A DNA stretch of 64,000 nucleotides from VRUE01 sp963817905 (GCA_963817905.1 CAWFPS010000002.1:1054001-1118000), one strand, 5' to 3'. Counted from the first letter of the stretch, positions 1-8,665 are shown. The notes: a model not told the origin generated them from the sequence alone. Numbers and translations are program-made.

Positions 1-2
1 TC

Positions 3-1157
3 GACGAGTACCAGGACGCCTCGGCGCTGCAAGCGAAGATCATCGAGCGCATCGCCGGTCCTGAAAGCCGTGTCTACGCGTTTGCCGATCCGCTGCAGAT
101 GATCTATGGATGGCGGGATGCCTCGCCGAAGCGGATTGAGGACTTCGAAAGCCGAGGTGCCTCGATCCATGTCCTGAAAACGCTGCATCGTTATCGCGAC
201 CGGCCAGAACTACGAGACTGGATGGAGGGGGTGCGCGACATATTGCTCAGCGGCGACGGCTCGTGTCCGCCGCGCCCCAATAAGGACGTCGGGGTCATGG
301 CCTACGACCCGAACGAACGGGTCCGCGGCGAGGCTTACGACACCGCCTCGCGGACGCTCCACAAGCTCGACGCTCCAATCGCGAGGTGCTTCAAGGACCC
401 GTCGATTAAGAGCATCGCTGTACTCCTGCGAAAACATGATCACCTCGCGCAGGTAGAGCGCCATTTGACCAAGCGGTTCTTCTGCAAGCGCCTACGCACC
501 GCACGCGAGACCAGCGATTGGATCAGAGAGTGGTTGGAGGCTTATCCAGAAGCAACGAGCGACCAGCTGAAGATGGAGAAGCTGATGGAGTTGGCGAGGC
601 GAATCGCGCCTCGCAACGAGGATCTCGAGGTGCTTGGGAAGAGGATCGATGTCGATGGGATTCGCACGGCCGGTCTGCGCGTTCGCCGCAAGACCCTTGC
701 TATCGAATTGAACGAGGCAGCGGGACTTTGGACAGACCTCGCCGGTGCCTGTGCCGCCGCGCAGCGCGTGGCTCGGATCGCCATAAACCACGAGGAAAAC
801 GAGCGGCTGATCGCGCAAGACGCTGCGTACGTCGTCCGAAGGGGACTGCGGGTGCGCCCCGGCGTCGACGACCAAGAGGCGAAGGAGAGAGTCATCGGCC
901 GCCTCTCGCAGATGCGTTTTACGACCGAGGGACGCGAACCGCGAGGCCTTTACCTGCTGACCTGCCATGAGGCAAAGGGTCGAGAGTTCGACATGGTCAT
1001 CCTGCCCTACGTCAGCGATGAGATATTCCCGGACGACGACGAGGAACAACGGCAACTTCTTTACGTGGCCCTGACTCGGGCTCGCCAGCGAATCCTCATT
1101 CGCACTGCGGCCGGAAAGCTGCCGAAGCACTGCGAGGCGATGGGCCTGGCACTTTGA
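3..1157 (+). CDS. UvrD-family superfamily 1 helicase, C-terminal part (5' end outside window)
   Basis: The reading frame is open from the first bases and begins inside helicase motif II (DEYQD at positions 3-17), so the N-terminal ATPase part with Walker A lies left of the window. Further motifs in order are a motif III-like QMIYGWRDAS, a motif V-like HEAKGREFDMVILPY and a motif VI-like YVALTRARQRILI near the end, all diagnostic of UvrD/Rep helicases. About 385 residues follow motif II, shorter than the equivalent part of UvrD or PcrA, so this is probably a compact accessory helicase of the size seen in defence systems such as GajB of Gabija. It ends 11 bp before the next gene and is probably cotranscribed with it. 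The helicase assignment is firm; a defence role is inference from the island context. Confidence 0.88.
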   Translation, partial: DEYQDASALQAKIIERIAGPESRVYAFADPLQMIYGWRDASPKRIEDFESRGASIHVLKTLHRYRDRPELRDWMEGVRDILLSGDGSCPPRPNKDVGVMAYDPNERVRGEAYDTASRTLHKLDAPIARCFKDPSIKSIAVLLRKHDHLAQVERHLTKRFFCKRLRTARETSDWIREWLEAYPEATSDQLKMEKLMELARRIAPRNEDLEVLGKRIDVDGIRTAGLRVRRKTLAIELNEAAGLWTDLAGACAAAQRVARIAINHEENERLIAQDAAYVVRRGLRVRPGVDDQEAKERVIGRLSQMRFTTEGREPRGLYLLTCHEAKGREFDMVILPYVSDEIFPDDDEEQRQLLYVALTRARQRILIRTAAGKLPKHCEAMGLAL

Positions 1158-1168
1158 CCTGACAGGAA

Positions 1169-1996
1169 ATGGCTCGACGCAACAACGAAAGATCATCCGC
1201 ATCCAGACTGCGGGTTTGGGCGCCGAAGAGCAGCCAATTGATCCTCTTTCTCGCGGGGATCGTTGCGTGGGGGATTGCTCTCGGCCTTGCGCTCCTTGAC
1301 AAGTCCGATGCCATTGGGGCCGCCTTCGTGACCGCCGGCTTTCCGCTGATTGGCGCGGCGGCCCTGTACGGGCGACTGCGTGAGTTTGGTCCGAGCGGCG
1401 TAAAGGCGGACCCTCTTCAGGAGGCTGTACGCGAGCTGGATGAGCGCCTTCCGCCACCTGGCGAGGACGTGTCCGCGACCGAGGAGCGTGCCAGGCTGCT
1501 CGAAGCCGTCGAGGTACTTGTTTCTGACCCTCCATACATGGCCGACGAACCCCTACCCGGCCAGGAGGGCCTCTTTCTGCCCAGGGTCGACCTCGGCATC
1601 TCAGTCTATGAGCGGTCTATGCGCCTCGAGGCGGCAGCGGTGGACTGGTTGAAACGAGAGGGGTTCACGGTCCAATCAAACGCCCGTGATGCCGGGGTCG
1701 ACATCATTGCCAGTCGCCCGGGGGAGGCCGTCTACGCGTTGCAGGTGATGTCGAGCCGTGGCGTCGCCGGTGGCCCCACGCCCGAGGCTCTGCGCGATCG
1801 CTTTCTCAAAGCAAGGATTTGGGTCGATGCCCGCCTTGGTGAAGAGGAGCCGTTTTGTCGGCTCCTAGTAACCGACATCGTTCCCCCGCCCAATCTTGTC
1901 GACCGCTTTCGGCGGCATGGGATCGGCATCCTTCGGATCGATCTTGATTCAGGTCGAGTCGGCATGGCGCTAAAACCGAAAGACTCTCGAACCTGA
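1169..1996 (+). CDS. two-TM membrane protein with a restriction-endonuclease-like C-terminal domain
   Basis: This 275-residue protein has two hydrophobic stretches near the N-terminus (about residues 19-39 and 46-67). A soluble domain follows whose section VDWLKREGFTV / GVDIIAS / YALQVM at about residues 155-200 has the order expected of an Mrr-like PD-(D/E)xK nuclease. The Asp of GVDIIA is present, but the usual (E/Q)xK signature reads QVM, so the catalytic lysine is missing and the domain may be inactive or use another residue. The ATG start is 11 bp after the helicase stop, suggesting one transcript. It could be a membrane-tethered partner or effector of the upstream helicase. I do not recognise a named family. 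Confidence 0.6.
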   Translation: MARRNNERSSASRLRVWAPKSSQLILFLAGIVAWGIALGLALLDKSDAIGAAFVTAGFPLIGAAALYGRLREFGPSGVKADPLQEAVRELDERLPPPGEDVSATEERARLLEAVEVLVSDPPYMADEPLPGQEGLFLPRVDLGISVYERSMRLEAAAVDWLKREGFTVQSNARDAGVDIIASRPGEAVYALQVMSSRGVAGGPTPEALRDRFLKARIWVDARLGEEEPFCRLLVTDIVPPPNLVDRFRRHGIGILRIDLDSGRVGMALKPKDSRT

Positions 1997-2008
1997 CTCG
2001 GCCTGGCG

Positions 2009-2722
2009 CTAGCGATTGCGGCGGCGCAGCTCGACCACATAGTTGGGGTAGTCAGCACCGTCGAAACTCTTGTGGGCCTCGACGATCTTTCCGTAATGGT
2101 CATCATAGTCACGCTGAAAAGTCGGCTCCGAGACGACCAGGTCGTAGATCAGACCCGCGATCGCCTTGATCGCTTTGGAGCGCGCCCGAATCGCGATGTA
2201 GTTGAGGGGTGCCGGTGCCGATCCTCTGACCTCATTCCGCTTCGACTTCAGAAGCCACACCCACTGTGCATGGGCAATCTTGTTACGGTCCTCGATCACG
2301 GATGCAAGGTCATACGCCAAGATCTTGGTGACCTCCGAGTAGCGTTCGGCCGAGCGTGAATCAATGGTGCTTCGGTCGACCTCCAGATGCAATGGCACGG
2401 AGTAGTGGCGGCGAAAGGCGAGCTCGACGGCTTTCTCCCAGCGCCCGATCTGAGAACCGTTGAGCACGAGAGCCCGCTCCTTGTCGTTGAAGCCGGCGGG
2501 GTCGTTGGCGATCTTGCACAGAGCGGCCTCGGCGTTCATTCCTACCATCAATTGATGCATCCGCTCGGCGAACTCGACGGCTGGCTCGTCGTTTCGCCGG
2601 ATCGCGTCGCGGTGGATCCGTTCGACCTGGGTGAGACCACGCTCGGCTGCTCTCAGGTTCTCACTGAGCCGACGGTAGATGTGGGATTTCGGGGGATGCT
2701 TTCGGATGACACCGGACGCCAA
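2009..2722 (-). CDS. HEPN-like hypothetical protein
   Basis: About 237 residues if translation begins at the TTG at 2722. The open frame extends further upstream, but that extension covers a tRNA-like inverted repeat and reads as arbitrary low-quality protein, so the shorter form is preferred. The protein is mostly helical in composition and contains EDRNKIAHAQW near residue 165. Its R-x4-H core is the ribonuclease signature of HEPN domains, which are common in toxins and defence effectors. It converges on the upstream + strand gene with a 12-bp gap. Function beyond a HEPN-type fold is not supported by anything visible. Confidence 0.5.
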   Translation of the reverse strand: MASGVIRKHPPKSHIYRRLSENLRAAERGLTQVERIHRDAIRRNDEPAVEFAERMHQLMVGMNAEAALCKIANDPAGFNDKERALVLNGSQIGRWEKAVELAFRRHYSVPLHLEVDRSTIDSRSAERYSEVTKILAYDLASVIEDRNKIAHAQWVWLLKSKRNEVRGSAPAPLNYIAIRARSKAIKAIAGLIYDLVVSEPTFQRDYDDHYGKIVEAHKSFDGADYPNYVVELRRRNR

Positions 2723-2795
2723 GGATCTCTTCTTTCTTCTGGAAAGCCTTGGCGTCCGGGAATCGAACCCGGTATTTCCTCGGCCGATGCCAAGG
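2712..2795. repeat. nested inverted repeats with a tRNA T-arm-like hairpin
   Basis: CCGGACGCCAAGG (2712-2724) is repeated inverted at 2747-2759. The second copy is the start of a further fold: CCGGG-AATCGAA-CCCGG (2756-2772) is a perfect T-arm on the minus strand (TTCGATT loop), enclosed by CCTTGGCGT and ATGCCAAGG (to 2795). The D-arm and anticodon arm are absent, so it is not a functional tRNA. It may be an eroded tRNA or att remnant, or a minimal tRNA-like structure. Confidence 0.45.
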
Positions 2796-3240
2796 CGCGT
2801 CCCATGCGCCCACGCCCGCGGAAATTCTAGCGCAGCGTCAGGGGAATCGAGGGGAATCGTGCTCCACCGCCGCCAAAGTCGGCTCCCGAAAGTGTCCACT
2901 GGGCCGAGGCAACCCATTCGTGCCGGTCGTCGCACGGTCTGCACTCTGGATGGCAACCTTCGCCCGTGACCTCAGCAGGGCCACCACGGCAGGCGAGCGT
3001 TCTGCTTTCCTAGAGCCACAATTCCGATGCACACCGCAAGGCGGTGCGGCACTCGCTGGCCGTTTGCGCGGCGAGCACGGCATCGCCGCCTGCCCAGCCT
3101 CGGTGTCTTTCCGGCCTCGCCTCGGTCGGGGCGGCTCGGCCTCCTCGCCGAGCGCGGGGGTGTGATGGCGGAGCGTCTTCCGCATCGGGATGCCCGGCAG
3201 TCCTCCGCGCGGAGCAGCAGATTATGCTGACCGAACGGGG
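2796..3240. other. 445-bp stretch with no supported gene
   Basis: Only short, overlapping, compositionally poor frames occur on both strands here. I see no clear ribosome binding site, no tRNA and no repeat shared with the rest of the island. It presumably contains the promoter for the membrane protein that starts at 3241. Confidence 0.4.
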
Positions 3241-4569
3241 ATGGAGGCACCGAGAGAGAGCGGAGATTCCGGCACCAGCAAAAGCCAACGTTTTCGGAGG
3301 GTCGCTGATGCCACTAGGCGATTCATGCCGGCGCTCGGCAAACTCGTTCGGAGCGTCGACTTCGCGGTGGCAGGGGCCGTACTCATTTGGCTCGCGACCA
3401 CGATCAAGTTTCTAGAAGACTTTCCCCGCTGGATAGCGATAACGACTGCGGCAGCAGCCGTCGGGGCCGGAATTGCTCATCGCGCCAAATTCCAACGGGT
3501 CGTAATAGCGGTAACTGCCTGCGGTATTGCCAGTGTCGGCGTGGTTTCCTATTTCGTTGATCATGGCGGTGCCGATACCGCTATCGGCCAGAGACCGGCA
3601 TCGCTCGTATCTGTGGTCGCGGGCCTTCGTGCTTCACTCGAAGTCAAAAACGAGAACTACGGAAAGACGTGGAAGAGCGTTGTTGCGGCCGACGGCAACG
3701 ACAATCTGCTGTTCCGCCTACGTATTAGGAATCCGACTACGAGACCGTCCCAACCGGTGGTAATGCGCGTCCTGTCGCCCAAGGACACAGAAAGTCCCAG
3801 GAGCGTCGAGATTTGTTTCAGCCGATCGGAAACTGGGCAATTTGAAGCTGGCCCAGAAGTCAAGGTCGTTGCGCAAAGTAACGGGCTGGGTATGTTTCAT
3901 GCCGATTCTCCACAGCTTGGCTACCCGTCCCCCGCAGCGACGCGCCTGACCAGCCTCGGCGGCCAGGAGTTTCATGCTGCGGGCGGTTATTACGAAGGGT
4001 GGGACTACCTCGTCCCTGGAATATCCGCCCATCAAACCATCGCAGTTACGTTTGAAGCGTCGTACTGGACGCCGGACGACTCATCGCAACTGTCGGGCGG
4101 GTCGGTCGTACAGTTTAAGAACCTGACCGAGCATTCCCCCAAGTATGAGACTGTCGTGGCGGCACAACCGGGCGACGCGCTTCAGGCCTATGGCACTTTC
4201 AACAACACGGGGTTTCGTAGCACCAGCGTATTCGCTCGAGTGCGTATTCGAAGCCATGACGAGGGCACGTTTATATGGGTAGAGCTCTTCGCTCGCGGAA
4301 GCTTCGAAGGGGAACGAGAACTCGGCCACGGCGTCGTTAACGCGAGCACCCAAGATCCGATCGGCCTGAGTGTAGTGCCGGGGAGCACGGAACTTCGGGC
4401 AGCGGATACGAAATGTTCGAATGAAACTCGTGAACCGCTGGCGGACGGCGTGACGAAGGGCGGCCTAGAGCTTGGCGGGATTGGAGGCTTCAAACCGCGA
4501 GACCCATGTCACGGCATTGAGTGGATTCGCTATTTGTTCTTTAGGTTGAAGGTAGGTAATGCAAGTTAG
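3241..4569 (+). CDS. hypothetical membrane protein with large exported domain
   Basis: About 442 residues from the ATG at 3241; an in-frame start 51 bp upstream adds only unconvincing sequence. A polar N-terminus of about 40 residues precedes three hydrophobic segments at about residues 45-65, 72-90 and 95-115. A long, mostly beta-type domain of about 320 residues follows and would lie outside the membrane. It contains no catalytic motif that I recognise. GC content and codon use are less extreme than in the core genes on the right, in line with island DNA. The next + strand gene has the same plan of N-terminal membrane segments plus an exported domain, so the two may function together. Confidence 0.55.
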   Translation: MEAPRESGDSGTSKSQRFRRVADATRRFMPALGKLVRSVDFAVAGAVLIWLATTIKFLEDFPRWIAITTAAAAVGAGIAHRAKFQRVVIAVTACGIASVGVVSYFVDHGGADTAIGQRPASLVSVVAGLRASLEVKNENYGKTWKSVVAADGNDNLLFRLRIRNPTTRPSQPVVMRVLSPKDTESPRSVEICFSRSETGQFEAGPEVKVVAQSNGLGMFHADSPQLGYPSPAATRLTSLGGQEFHAAGGYYEGWDYLVPGISAHQTIAVTFEASYWTPDDSSQLSGGSVVQFKNLTEHSPKYETVVAAQPGDALQAYGTFNNTGFRSTSVFARVRIRSHDEGTFIWVELFARGSFEGERELGHGVVNASTQDPIGLSVVPGSTELRAADTKCSNETREPLADGVTKGGLELGGIGGFKPRDPCHGIEWIRYLFFRLKVGNAS

Positions 4570-4773
4570 AGCGTCTGTGGGCCTGTAGCCTCTCGCAACG
4601 CGCTAGCGGCAATTCAGAAACGGTGGCGCTCGCGGGACTGTAGTTTCCGGAGGTTGACTTCAGATCTGGAGGGCAAGGCGCCCACAGCACAGCGGCACCG
4701 CATCAACGTTGCTTGCCAGTCGAGACTAGATTAGTGAATCTTGAGTCCAGAGCGGGGGAGCGAGCGGAGGCCG

Positions 4774-5547
4774 GTGCAGGCTCCTGAGATTCCGTCAAGG
4801 CTGACGGTTCTCATTGGCGTTCTGACGTTTGGCGGCGTAGTGATAACGATTGCCGCCGCGCCTGCTTGGGCCGCCGCCGCCGCGATTGCAGCAGCACTCT
4901 TGACCTGCGTGCTTCATCGTCTTGTATGGCGTCCGCGACCCTCAACCAAGGGTGTGCTCATCGTCGTCATGTTCACCGCCGCGGCTGCTGTTTGCGCGCA
5001 TGCCGTCTTCGAAGGAGGCTCAGGACAGAGGCCGGTTACGCAGGTGACTGCTGAAAGATCGCTACTTTCCCCAGGAGTCGGCCAGCTTGAAGCAGGCAAC
5101 ATCGCAAGAGCGAGCCTGAGCGGTGCATCCGGAACTTACTCCGACCCCCTGTTGGCGGCCATTGGTTCCACCGTGACCGTTGCCATCCGCCTTACCAACG
5201 GCGGACCTGACGAACTGATTGGTACTCGTGTAAGGGCGAGCATTCCCGGCGCTGCGGCCCCATCTCTTTCGGTCGAACTCGTCGCTCGGCCTCGCAATGC
5301 GCACCCTGCGGCGGTGGGCGATACGGCCACGATTAACGTCAAGGGGGGTAAAGGCGCCTGCGTGACGTACGTCAGTGGCTCGACCCGACTCTTCGATCAG
5401 CATCTTGGGCTGATTCGTGACCTACCCGACGGGATCGTCGGCGACGGCGTCCTAATCGGCGGGATCGGGGTCCCGATCGAGGACCGGCGATTCGTGGGCC
5501 TTGAGCTCCAGGTGGAAGAGCCGCACGGAGACGACGCTTGCGAATAG
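4774..5547 (+). CDS. hypothetical membrane-anchored protein
   Basis: About 257 residues from the GTG at 4774, chosen because GGAGG lies at 4766-4770; a TTG at 4741 is the alternative. Three hydrophobic stretches occupy roughly residues 8-28, 30-50 and 58-75. A soluble domain of about 165 residues follows, reading like a secreted beta-rich domain, with a Cys near residue 198 and another near the C-terminus. It is the second of two tandem membrane proteins at the right end of segment A. No family recognised. Confidence 0.5.
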   Translation: MQAPEIPSRLTVLIGVLTFGGVVITIAAAPAWAAAAAIAAALLTCVLHRLVWRPRPSTKGVLIVVMFTAAAAVCAHAVFEGGSGQRPVTQVTAERSLLSPGVGQLEAGNIARASLSGASGTYSDPLLAAIGSTVTVAIRLTNGGPDELIGTRVRASIPGAAAPSLSVELVARPRNAHPAAVGDTATINVKGGKGACVTYVSGSTRLFDQHLGLIRDLPDGIVGDGVLIGGIGVPIEDRRFVGLELQVEEPHGDDACE

Positions 5548-5713
5548 GCGGCGCGGTACCTCGTGCCGCAAGGCAAGCCATAACCCCATCGCTTAACAAG
5601 TTGGCTACGGACGACAGCGTCCTTTCGTCGGAACCAGGGGCTACGCACTCCATTACGTTCGAACCCCACCCGGCTGGACCTACGACTTGACTGCTGGAAC
5701 CGGTCTCGCCAGC

Positions 5714-5743
5714 TTCGGGAACTTCTGGCCAGAAGTTCCCGAA
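5714..5743. repeat. perfect 30-bp palindrome, element right-end module
   Basis: TTCGGGAACTTCTGG followed by its exact reverse complement. It is followed by the box CGCATATC and ends 118 bp before the tRNA fragment at 5862. The same arrangement recurs at 26077 and, degenerate, at 36385; related palindromes lie at 16434 and 37948. It could be a bidirectional terminator or a recombination or replication site of the element. Confidence 0.8.
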
Positions 5744-5861
5744 ATACCGCATATCAGCGCACATCCCCGCCTATTGACGAGGGCGGCCGCCGGTTGGGTT
5801 GATCGCAACCCCCCTGCAAATTAGCTGCTTTCTGCTCGGAAGTCGCCCGAAGCTGGCATAG

Positions 5862-5904
5862 TTGCCATGCAGAAGGTCGTCGGTTCGAATCCGATCAGCC
5901 GCTT
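5862..5904 (+). repeat. att site 1: 3' tRNA-Gly(GCC)-like fragment
   Basis: 43 bp beginning TTGCCATGCAGAAGG. It corresponds to the anticodon loop (TGCCA, anticodon GCC), the 3' half of the anticodon stem, variable loop, T-arm (GTCGG-TTCGAAT-CCGAT) and acceptor strand CAGCCGC of a tRNA. No 5' half is present. The same 43 bp occur at 16306 and 26224 and, with two changes, at 36531. This is the pattern left by elements inserting at a tRNA 3' end. A CCTGCAAAT motif lies 40 bp upstream (5813-5821). Confidence 0.88.
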
Positions 5905-6081
5905 CGCATCGCAGAGCCGTTTCCGGCGATCCCAGAGCGCGGATCGTCGGACGGAAGCGGCTCTGCACGCAATCTACGCGCAACCTCCGATTGCGCCGCG
6001 CCGCGATCTCAGTGCCCGCAAGGTCTGTTCAACCGTCCGACTCGACACCTTCTGCTCCTCTCGGCATGTCAGAATTGAGGC

Positions 6082-6339
6082 ATGACCAAGGCCGATCTCC
6101 ATCAGATCGTTGACCATCTGCCCGAGCAGGCGGTCGATGGCGCAGCGATCCTGCTGGGTGAGATCAGCAATGGGCGCATCGACCCCGAGCAGGCTTGGTT
6201 CTGGACTCGCGAGTGGCAACAGCGCGAGCGTGAGGCCGACGAAGACCTCTCCGCTGGCCGGGTCACCCGCTACGAGAGCGACGAGCAGTTCCTAGCGGCA
6301 TTGGACGAGCGCACGAAGCCGCTCGATGCCGACGCGTGA
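6082..6339 (+). CDS. putative antitoxin of a RelE-like toxin-antitoxin pair
   Basis: This 85-residue acidic protein (MTKADLHQIVDHLPEQAVDG) resembles small antitoxins that begin with a helical repressor-like segment and end in a toxin-wrapping tail. It is the first of two genes that overlap by 14 bp; the second encodes a basic RelE/HigB-size protein. Such overlap and order are typical of type II modules. The pair lies directly inside att site 1, where an addiction module would stabilise the integrated element. The assignment rests mainly on size, charge and context. Confidence 0.55.
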   Translation: MTKADLHQIVDHLPEQAVDGAAILLGEISNGRIDPEQAWFWTREWQQREREADEDLSAGRVTRYESDEQFLAALDERTKPLDADA

Positions 6340-6622
6340 AGTCCTCGCGTCGTTCTGGCGCGATTGGGATCGGCTGACGCCGCAGCAACAGCGAGCCTTC
6401 CGCGAGGCCGTCACGCAGTTCATCGCCGACCTCGCCAGCGGCGGTCAGAACTTCCATCCCCGCCTCCGCGTCAAGCGGGTCCAAGGCTCTCCCGGCGTCT
6501 GGGAGGTGACCTGGGCCTACGACGGTCGAGCCACCTTCCAGTACGGCGAGGAGGTCCAGGCTGGCCAGCCGCACATCATCTGGCGTCGCGTGGGCACCCA
6601 CGCGATCTTCCGCCGCCCGTGA
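6326..6622 (+). CDS. putative RelE/ParE-superfamily toxin
   Basis: A 98-residue basic protein with the layout of RelE-type toxins: an N-terminal helical part rich in Arg and Gln, then VKRVQGSPGVWEVTW and a strand-rich C-terminus ending HIIWRRVGTHAIFRRP. The pattern of a compact core strand containing W-E-x-x-W followed by Arg/His residues near the C-terminus matches mRNA-interferase RelE or gyrase-inhibitor ParE relatives. Its start lies inside the antitoxin gene (14-bp overlap), indicating translational coupling. Which cellular target it has cannot be read from the sequence. Confidence 0.6.
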   Translation: MPTREVLASFWRDWDRLTPQQQRAFREAVTQFIADLASGGQNFHPRLRVKRVQGSPGVWEVTWAYDGRATFQYGEEVQAGQPHIIWRRVGTHAIFRRP

Positions 6623-6658
6623 TTAGTTCGATCCTGTGCGGCTTCTAGACTTCCATTC

Positions 6659-7267
6659 ATGGCCACTGTTCGTGATCTCGTGCTGCACCTAACCAGTGAC
6701 GCGGACCAGGACTGGCGGGAGGAGTTGCGCTCGGCAAATGCCGCTGAACTGGAGAAAATCAGGGCGGAGAGTGCTGCGGCATTGGAGAGGATCGCCGCGT
6801 CGGGCGAACCTTTCGACTTCGCGTCGATGGTTCGCGACGCTATGTACGCCATTGCGAGCATTACCGCTGATGACATCGTTCGGTACGCGCGCTCGGCCCT
6901 GGCTGAATCAGAGACAAGGGAGCCGGGCGAGCAGTTGCTGGCGCTTGGGGCGATTTGGCTTTGGGGACGAAACACGGAATCTCATTCCCCCGAGACGGAC
7001 ATGGCCGATCTCGGTGAGCAGATGGCATACCGGCCTTCTTCAAAATGGAGCGCCACAAATGCGTTTTACCTGCGGTGGTTCGCCAGCCTGTCTAGACCAG
7101 CCCAAATTGGCATTTTGGCGGCAGCTATCAACGTGGTGCAAGAATCACAGGCGGAGTTGAAGACCCTCGGGATTTTGAATCCGCCCGAAGCTTTCGCTGT
7201 CCATATGGGCGTCGTCACGTCCCTGATGCTTATCTACTGTGCTTTGGCCCTTCCTCGCCAAGAGTAG
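6659..7267 (+). CDS. hypothetical protein with C-terminal hydrophobic segment
   Basis: A 202-residue protein that starts with ATG 36 bp after the toxin gene. It is largely helical, with a charged central part and a C-terminal hydrophobic run (VVTSLMLIYCALAL) that may anchor it in the membrane. I do not recognise a family. Its 3' end overlaps the 3' end of the integrase gene on the other strand by 34 bp. It is cargo of segment B and probably shares a transcript with the toxin-antitoxin pair. Confidence 0.5.
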   Translation: MATVRDLVLHLTSDADQDWREELRSANAAELEKIRAESAAALERIAASGEPFDFASMVRDAMYAIASITADDIVRYARSALAESETREPGEQLLALGAIWLWGRNTESHSPETDMADLGEQMAYRPSSKWSATNAFYLRWFASLSRPAQIGILAAAINVVQESQAELKTLGILNPPEAFAVHMGVVTSLMLIYCALALPRQE

Positions 7268-8337
7268 TTCGAGCGGGCCTCTCGGATCGCTATCTCCGCT
7301 GGTACGTTTGCCTCAACACCGTCAATGACGTGCGCGTAGGTCGTAAGGCACGTCTGCGGGGAGTGGCCCAGCTGTTGCGCGACGTAGGTGATCGGCCGTC
7401 CCTCCCAGATGAGCAGGGAGGCGAAGGTGTGGCGCAGGTCGTACGGCCGAGCCGGGGTGAGCGGGTTGAATGTGCGCCGTCGCCAGTTCCCGTAGTCGTG
7501 CTCGGTCCACGGCTCCCCGTCTAAGCGTGGAAACACTAGGCCGGTGTCCGGTCGCCCGCAGGCATCGCGCCATTCCTTCAGATCAGACGCCAGCGGTTCC
7601 AAGAGCTGAATGCTGCGCGCCTTGTCAGTCTTGGTTCCGGACTTCAACTCGCCGTCCACGAGCTTGCGCTCGATCAGCAGCCGACCCTCCGAAACCTGCT
7701 CCCATCCGAGCGCCAACGCCTCGTTGTACGGGCGCAGACCTGCGTAGGCGAGGACCGAAATGAGTGTGGCATCGCCGAGCTGATCGGTGTCGAGCAGCGC
7801 CGCCCGGATGCCCTCGATCTCAGTGACTTTGAGCGGTTTGACCGGCGCTTTCTTGTGGCTCGGCTGTTCGAGGTAGACCGCCGGGTTAGCGCCGATCAGT
7901 TCCAGTGCGACCGCGCGCTTGAGGATGCCGTGAAGCAGCGCCCCTGCCTTTGCGATGGACGTGCGTCCGGCACCCTTGCTCAGAAGCTCGACTTGCCAGG
8001 CGTCGAGCAGGCGCGGGCGCAGCTCGGAGAGCCTGTAGCCGCCGAGGTACGGGTTGATGTGCTTGTCGAGGAGCCAGCGGTACCCGCGAACCGACTTCGG
8101 CGAGGACAGTCGTCCGGTGGCGGTCTTCCACTCCATCCAGCGGTCCGCGAACTCGCCGAATGTCTCGTCGCCCGCCGTCAGCATTCCCAGGCCGTCCGTC
8201 TCCTTGAGGCGCTGAATCTGATTCCACGCTTCCTGGGCATCCCGCTTGCGGGTAAAGGTCCGCTGCCGGTGTCGCCCGCCATCCAGCCACCGAATCTCGT
8301 ACTTCCCGGTCCGCTTGTTGCGCTTGGGGTAGCTCAC
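7234..8337 (-). CDS. int: tyrosine recombinase (integrase) of segment B
   Basis: A 367-residue phage-type integrase. An N-terminal arm-binding-like segment (about residues 1-55, IRWLDGGRHRQRTFTRKRDA) is followed by a SAM-like core-binding domain (about 60-160) and a catalytic domain. The catalytic residues are visible: Arg in LAYAGLRPYNEALALGW, H-x-x-R in YDLRHTFASLL, His in QQLGHS and the nucleophile Tyr in TTYAHV. It lies about 1.3 kb inside att site 1 and runs toward it, the usual arrangement. It is the only apparently intact integrase in the window. It overlaps the excisionase gene by 4 bp. It should catalyse excision and integration of the 10.4-kb segment between att sites 1 and 2. Confidence 0.93.
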   Translation of the reverse strand: MSYPKRNKRTGKYEIRWLDGGRHRQRTFTRKRDAQEAWNQIQRLKETDGLGMLTAGDETFGEFADRWMEWKTATGRLSSPKSVRGYRWLLDKHINPYLGGYRLSELRPRLLDAWQVELLSKGAGRTSIAKAGALLHGILKRAVALELIGANPAVYLEQPSHKKAPVKPLKVTEIEGIRAALLDTDQLGDATLISVLAYAGLRPYNEALALGWEQVSEGRLLIERKLVDGELKSGTKTDKARSIQLLEPLASDLKEWRDACGRPDTGLVFPRLDGEPWTEHDYGNWRRRTFNPLTPARPYDLRHTFASLLIWEGRPITYVAQQLGHSPQTCLTTYAHVIDGVEANVPAEIAIREARSNYSWRGRAKAQ

Positions 8338-8609
8338 GCTCGGCGTCCCGGCTCAATGTCCGCAAGCGACATGAACCTGCCTCGCTGCCGAGTGGATCGG
8401 CGTGGGCGAGCCTTCGGCCTCGGCATCGGGCTGCTTGTCTCGACGGTTCCGGCCGACAGCCACGCCTGGAAGTCGTCCTCGGCAATCCGGATTCGATTGG
8501 TGCCGGGCGGCTTGGTCGCGCGCAGGTTCCCGCGCTCAACGGCTCGGTAGACCGTTGCAGGGTTGAACCCGAGGATTTCGGCGACTTCCGTGGCTGAGAG
8601 GTATCTCAT
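8334..8609 (-). CDS. xis: excisionase-like helix-turn-helix protein
   Basis: A 91-residue protein from the ATG at 8609; a longer version would add about 20 residues without a convincing start. Residues 1-50 form a MerR/excisionase-type winged helix: MRYLSATEVAEILGFNPATV, then a basic turn and IRIAEDDFQAWL. The C-terminus is Arg-rich. It sits directly upstream of the integrase with a 4-bp overlap, the classical xis-int arrangement, and is expected to bias the integrase toward excision. Confidence 0.82.
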   Translation of the reverse strand: MRYLSATEVAEILGFNPATVYRAVERGNLRATKPPGTNRIRIAEDDFQAWLSAGTVETSSPMPRPKARPRRSTRQRGRFMSLADIEPGRRA

Positions 8610-8665
8610 CACCACATACGTCCACGGAACCGGACATTTGCCCCCGCTTCTTATGGATTCTGCCC

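Noticed and set aside
2745..2830. A complete tRNA gene on the minus strand
   Set aside because: Only the T-arm and an imperfect acceptor-like stem can be formed; there are no D-arm or anticodon arm sequences in the 14 bases available.
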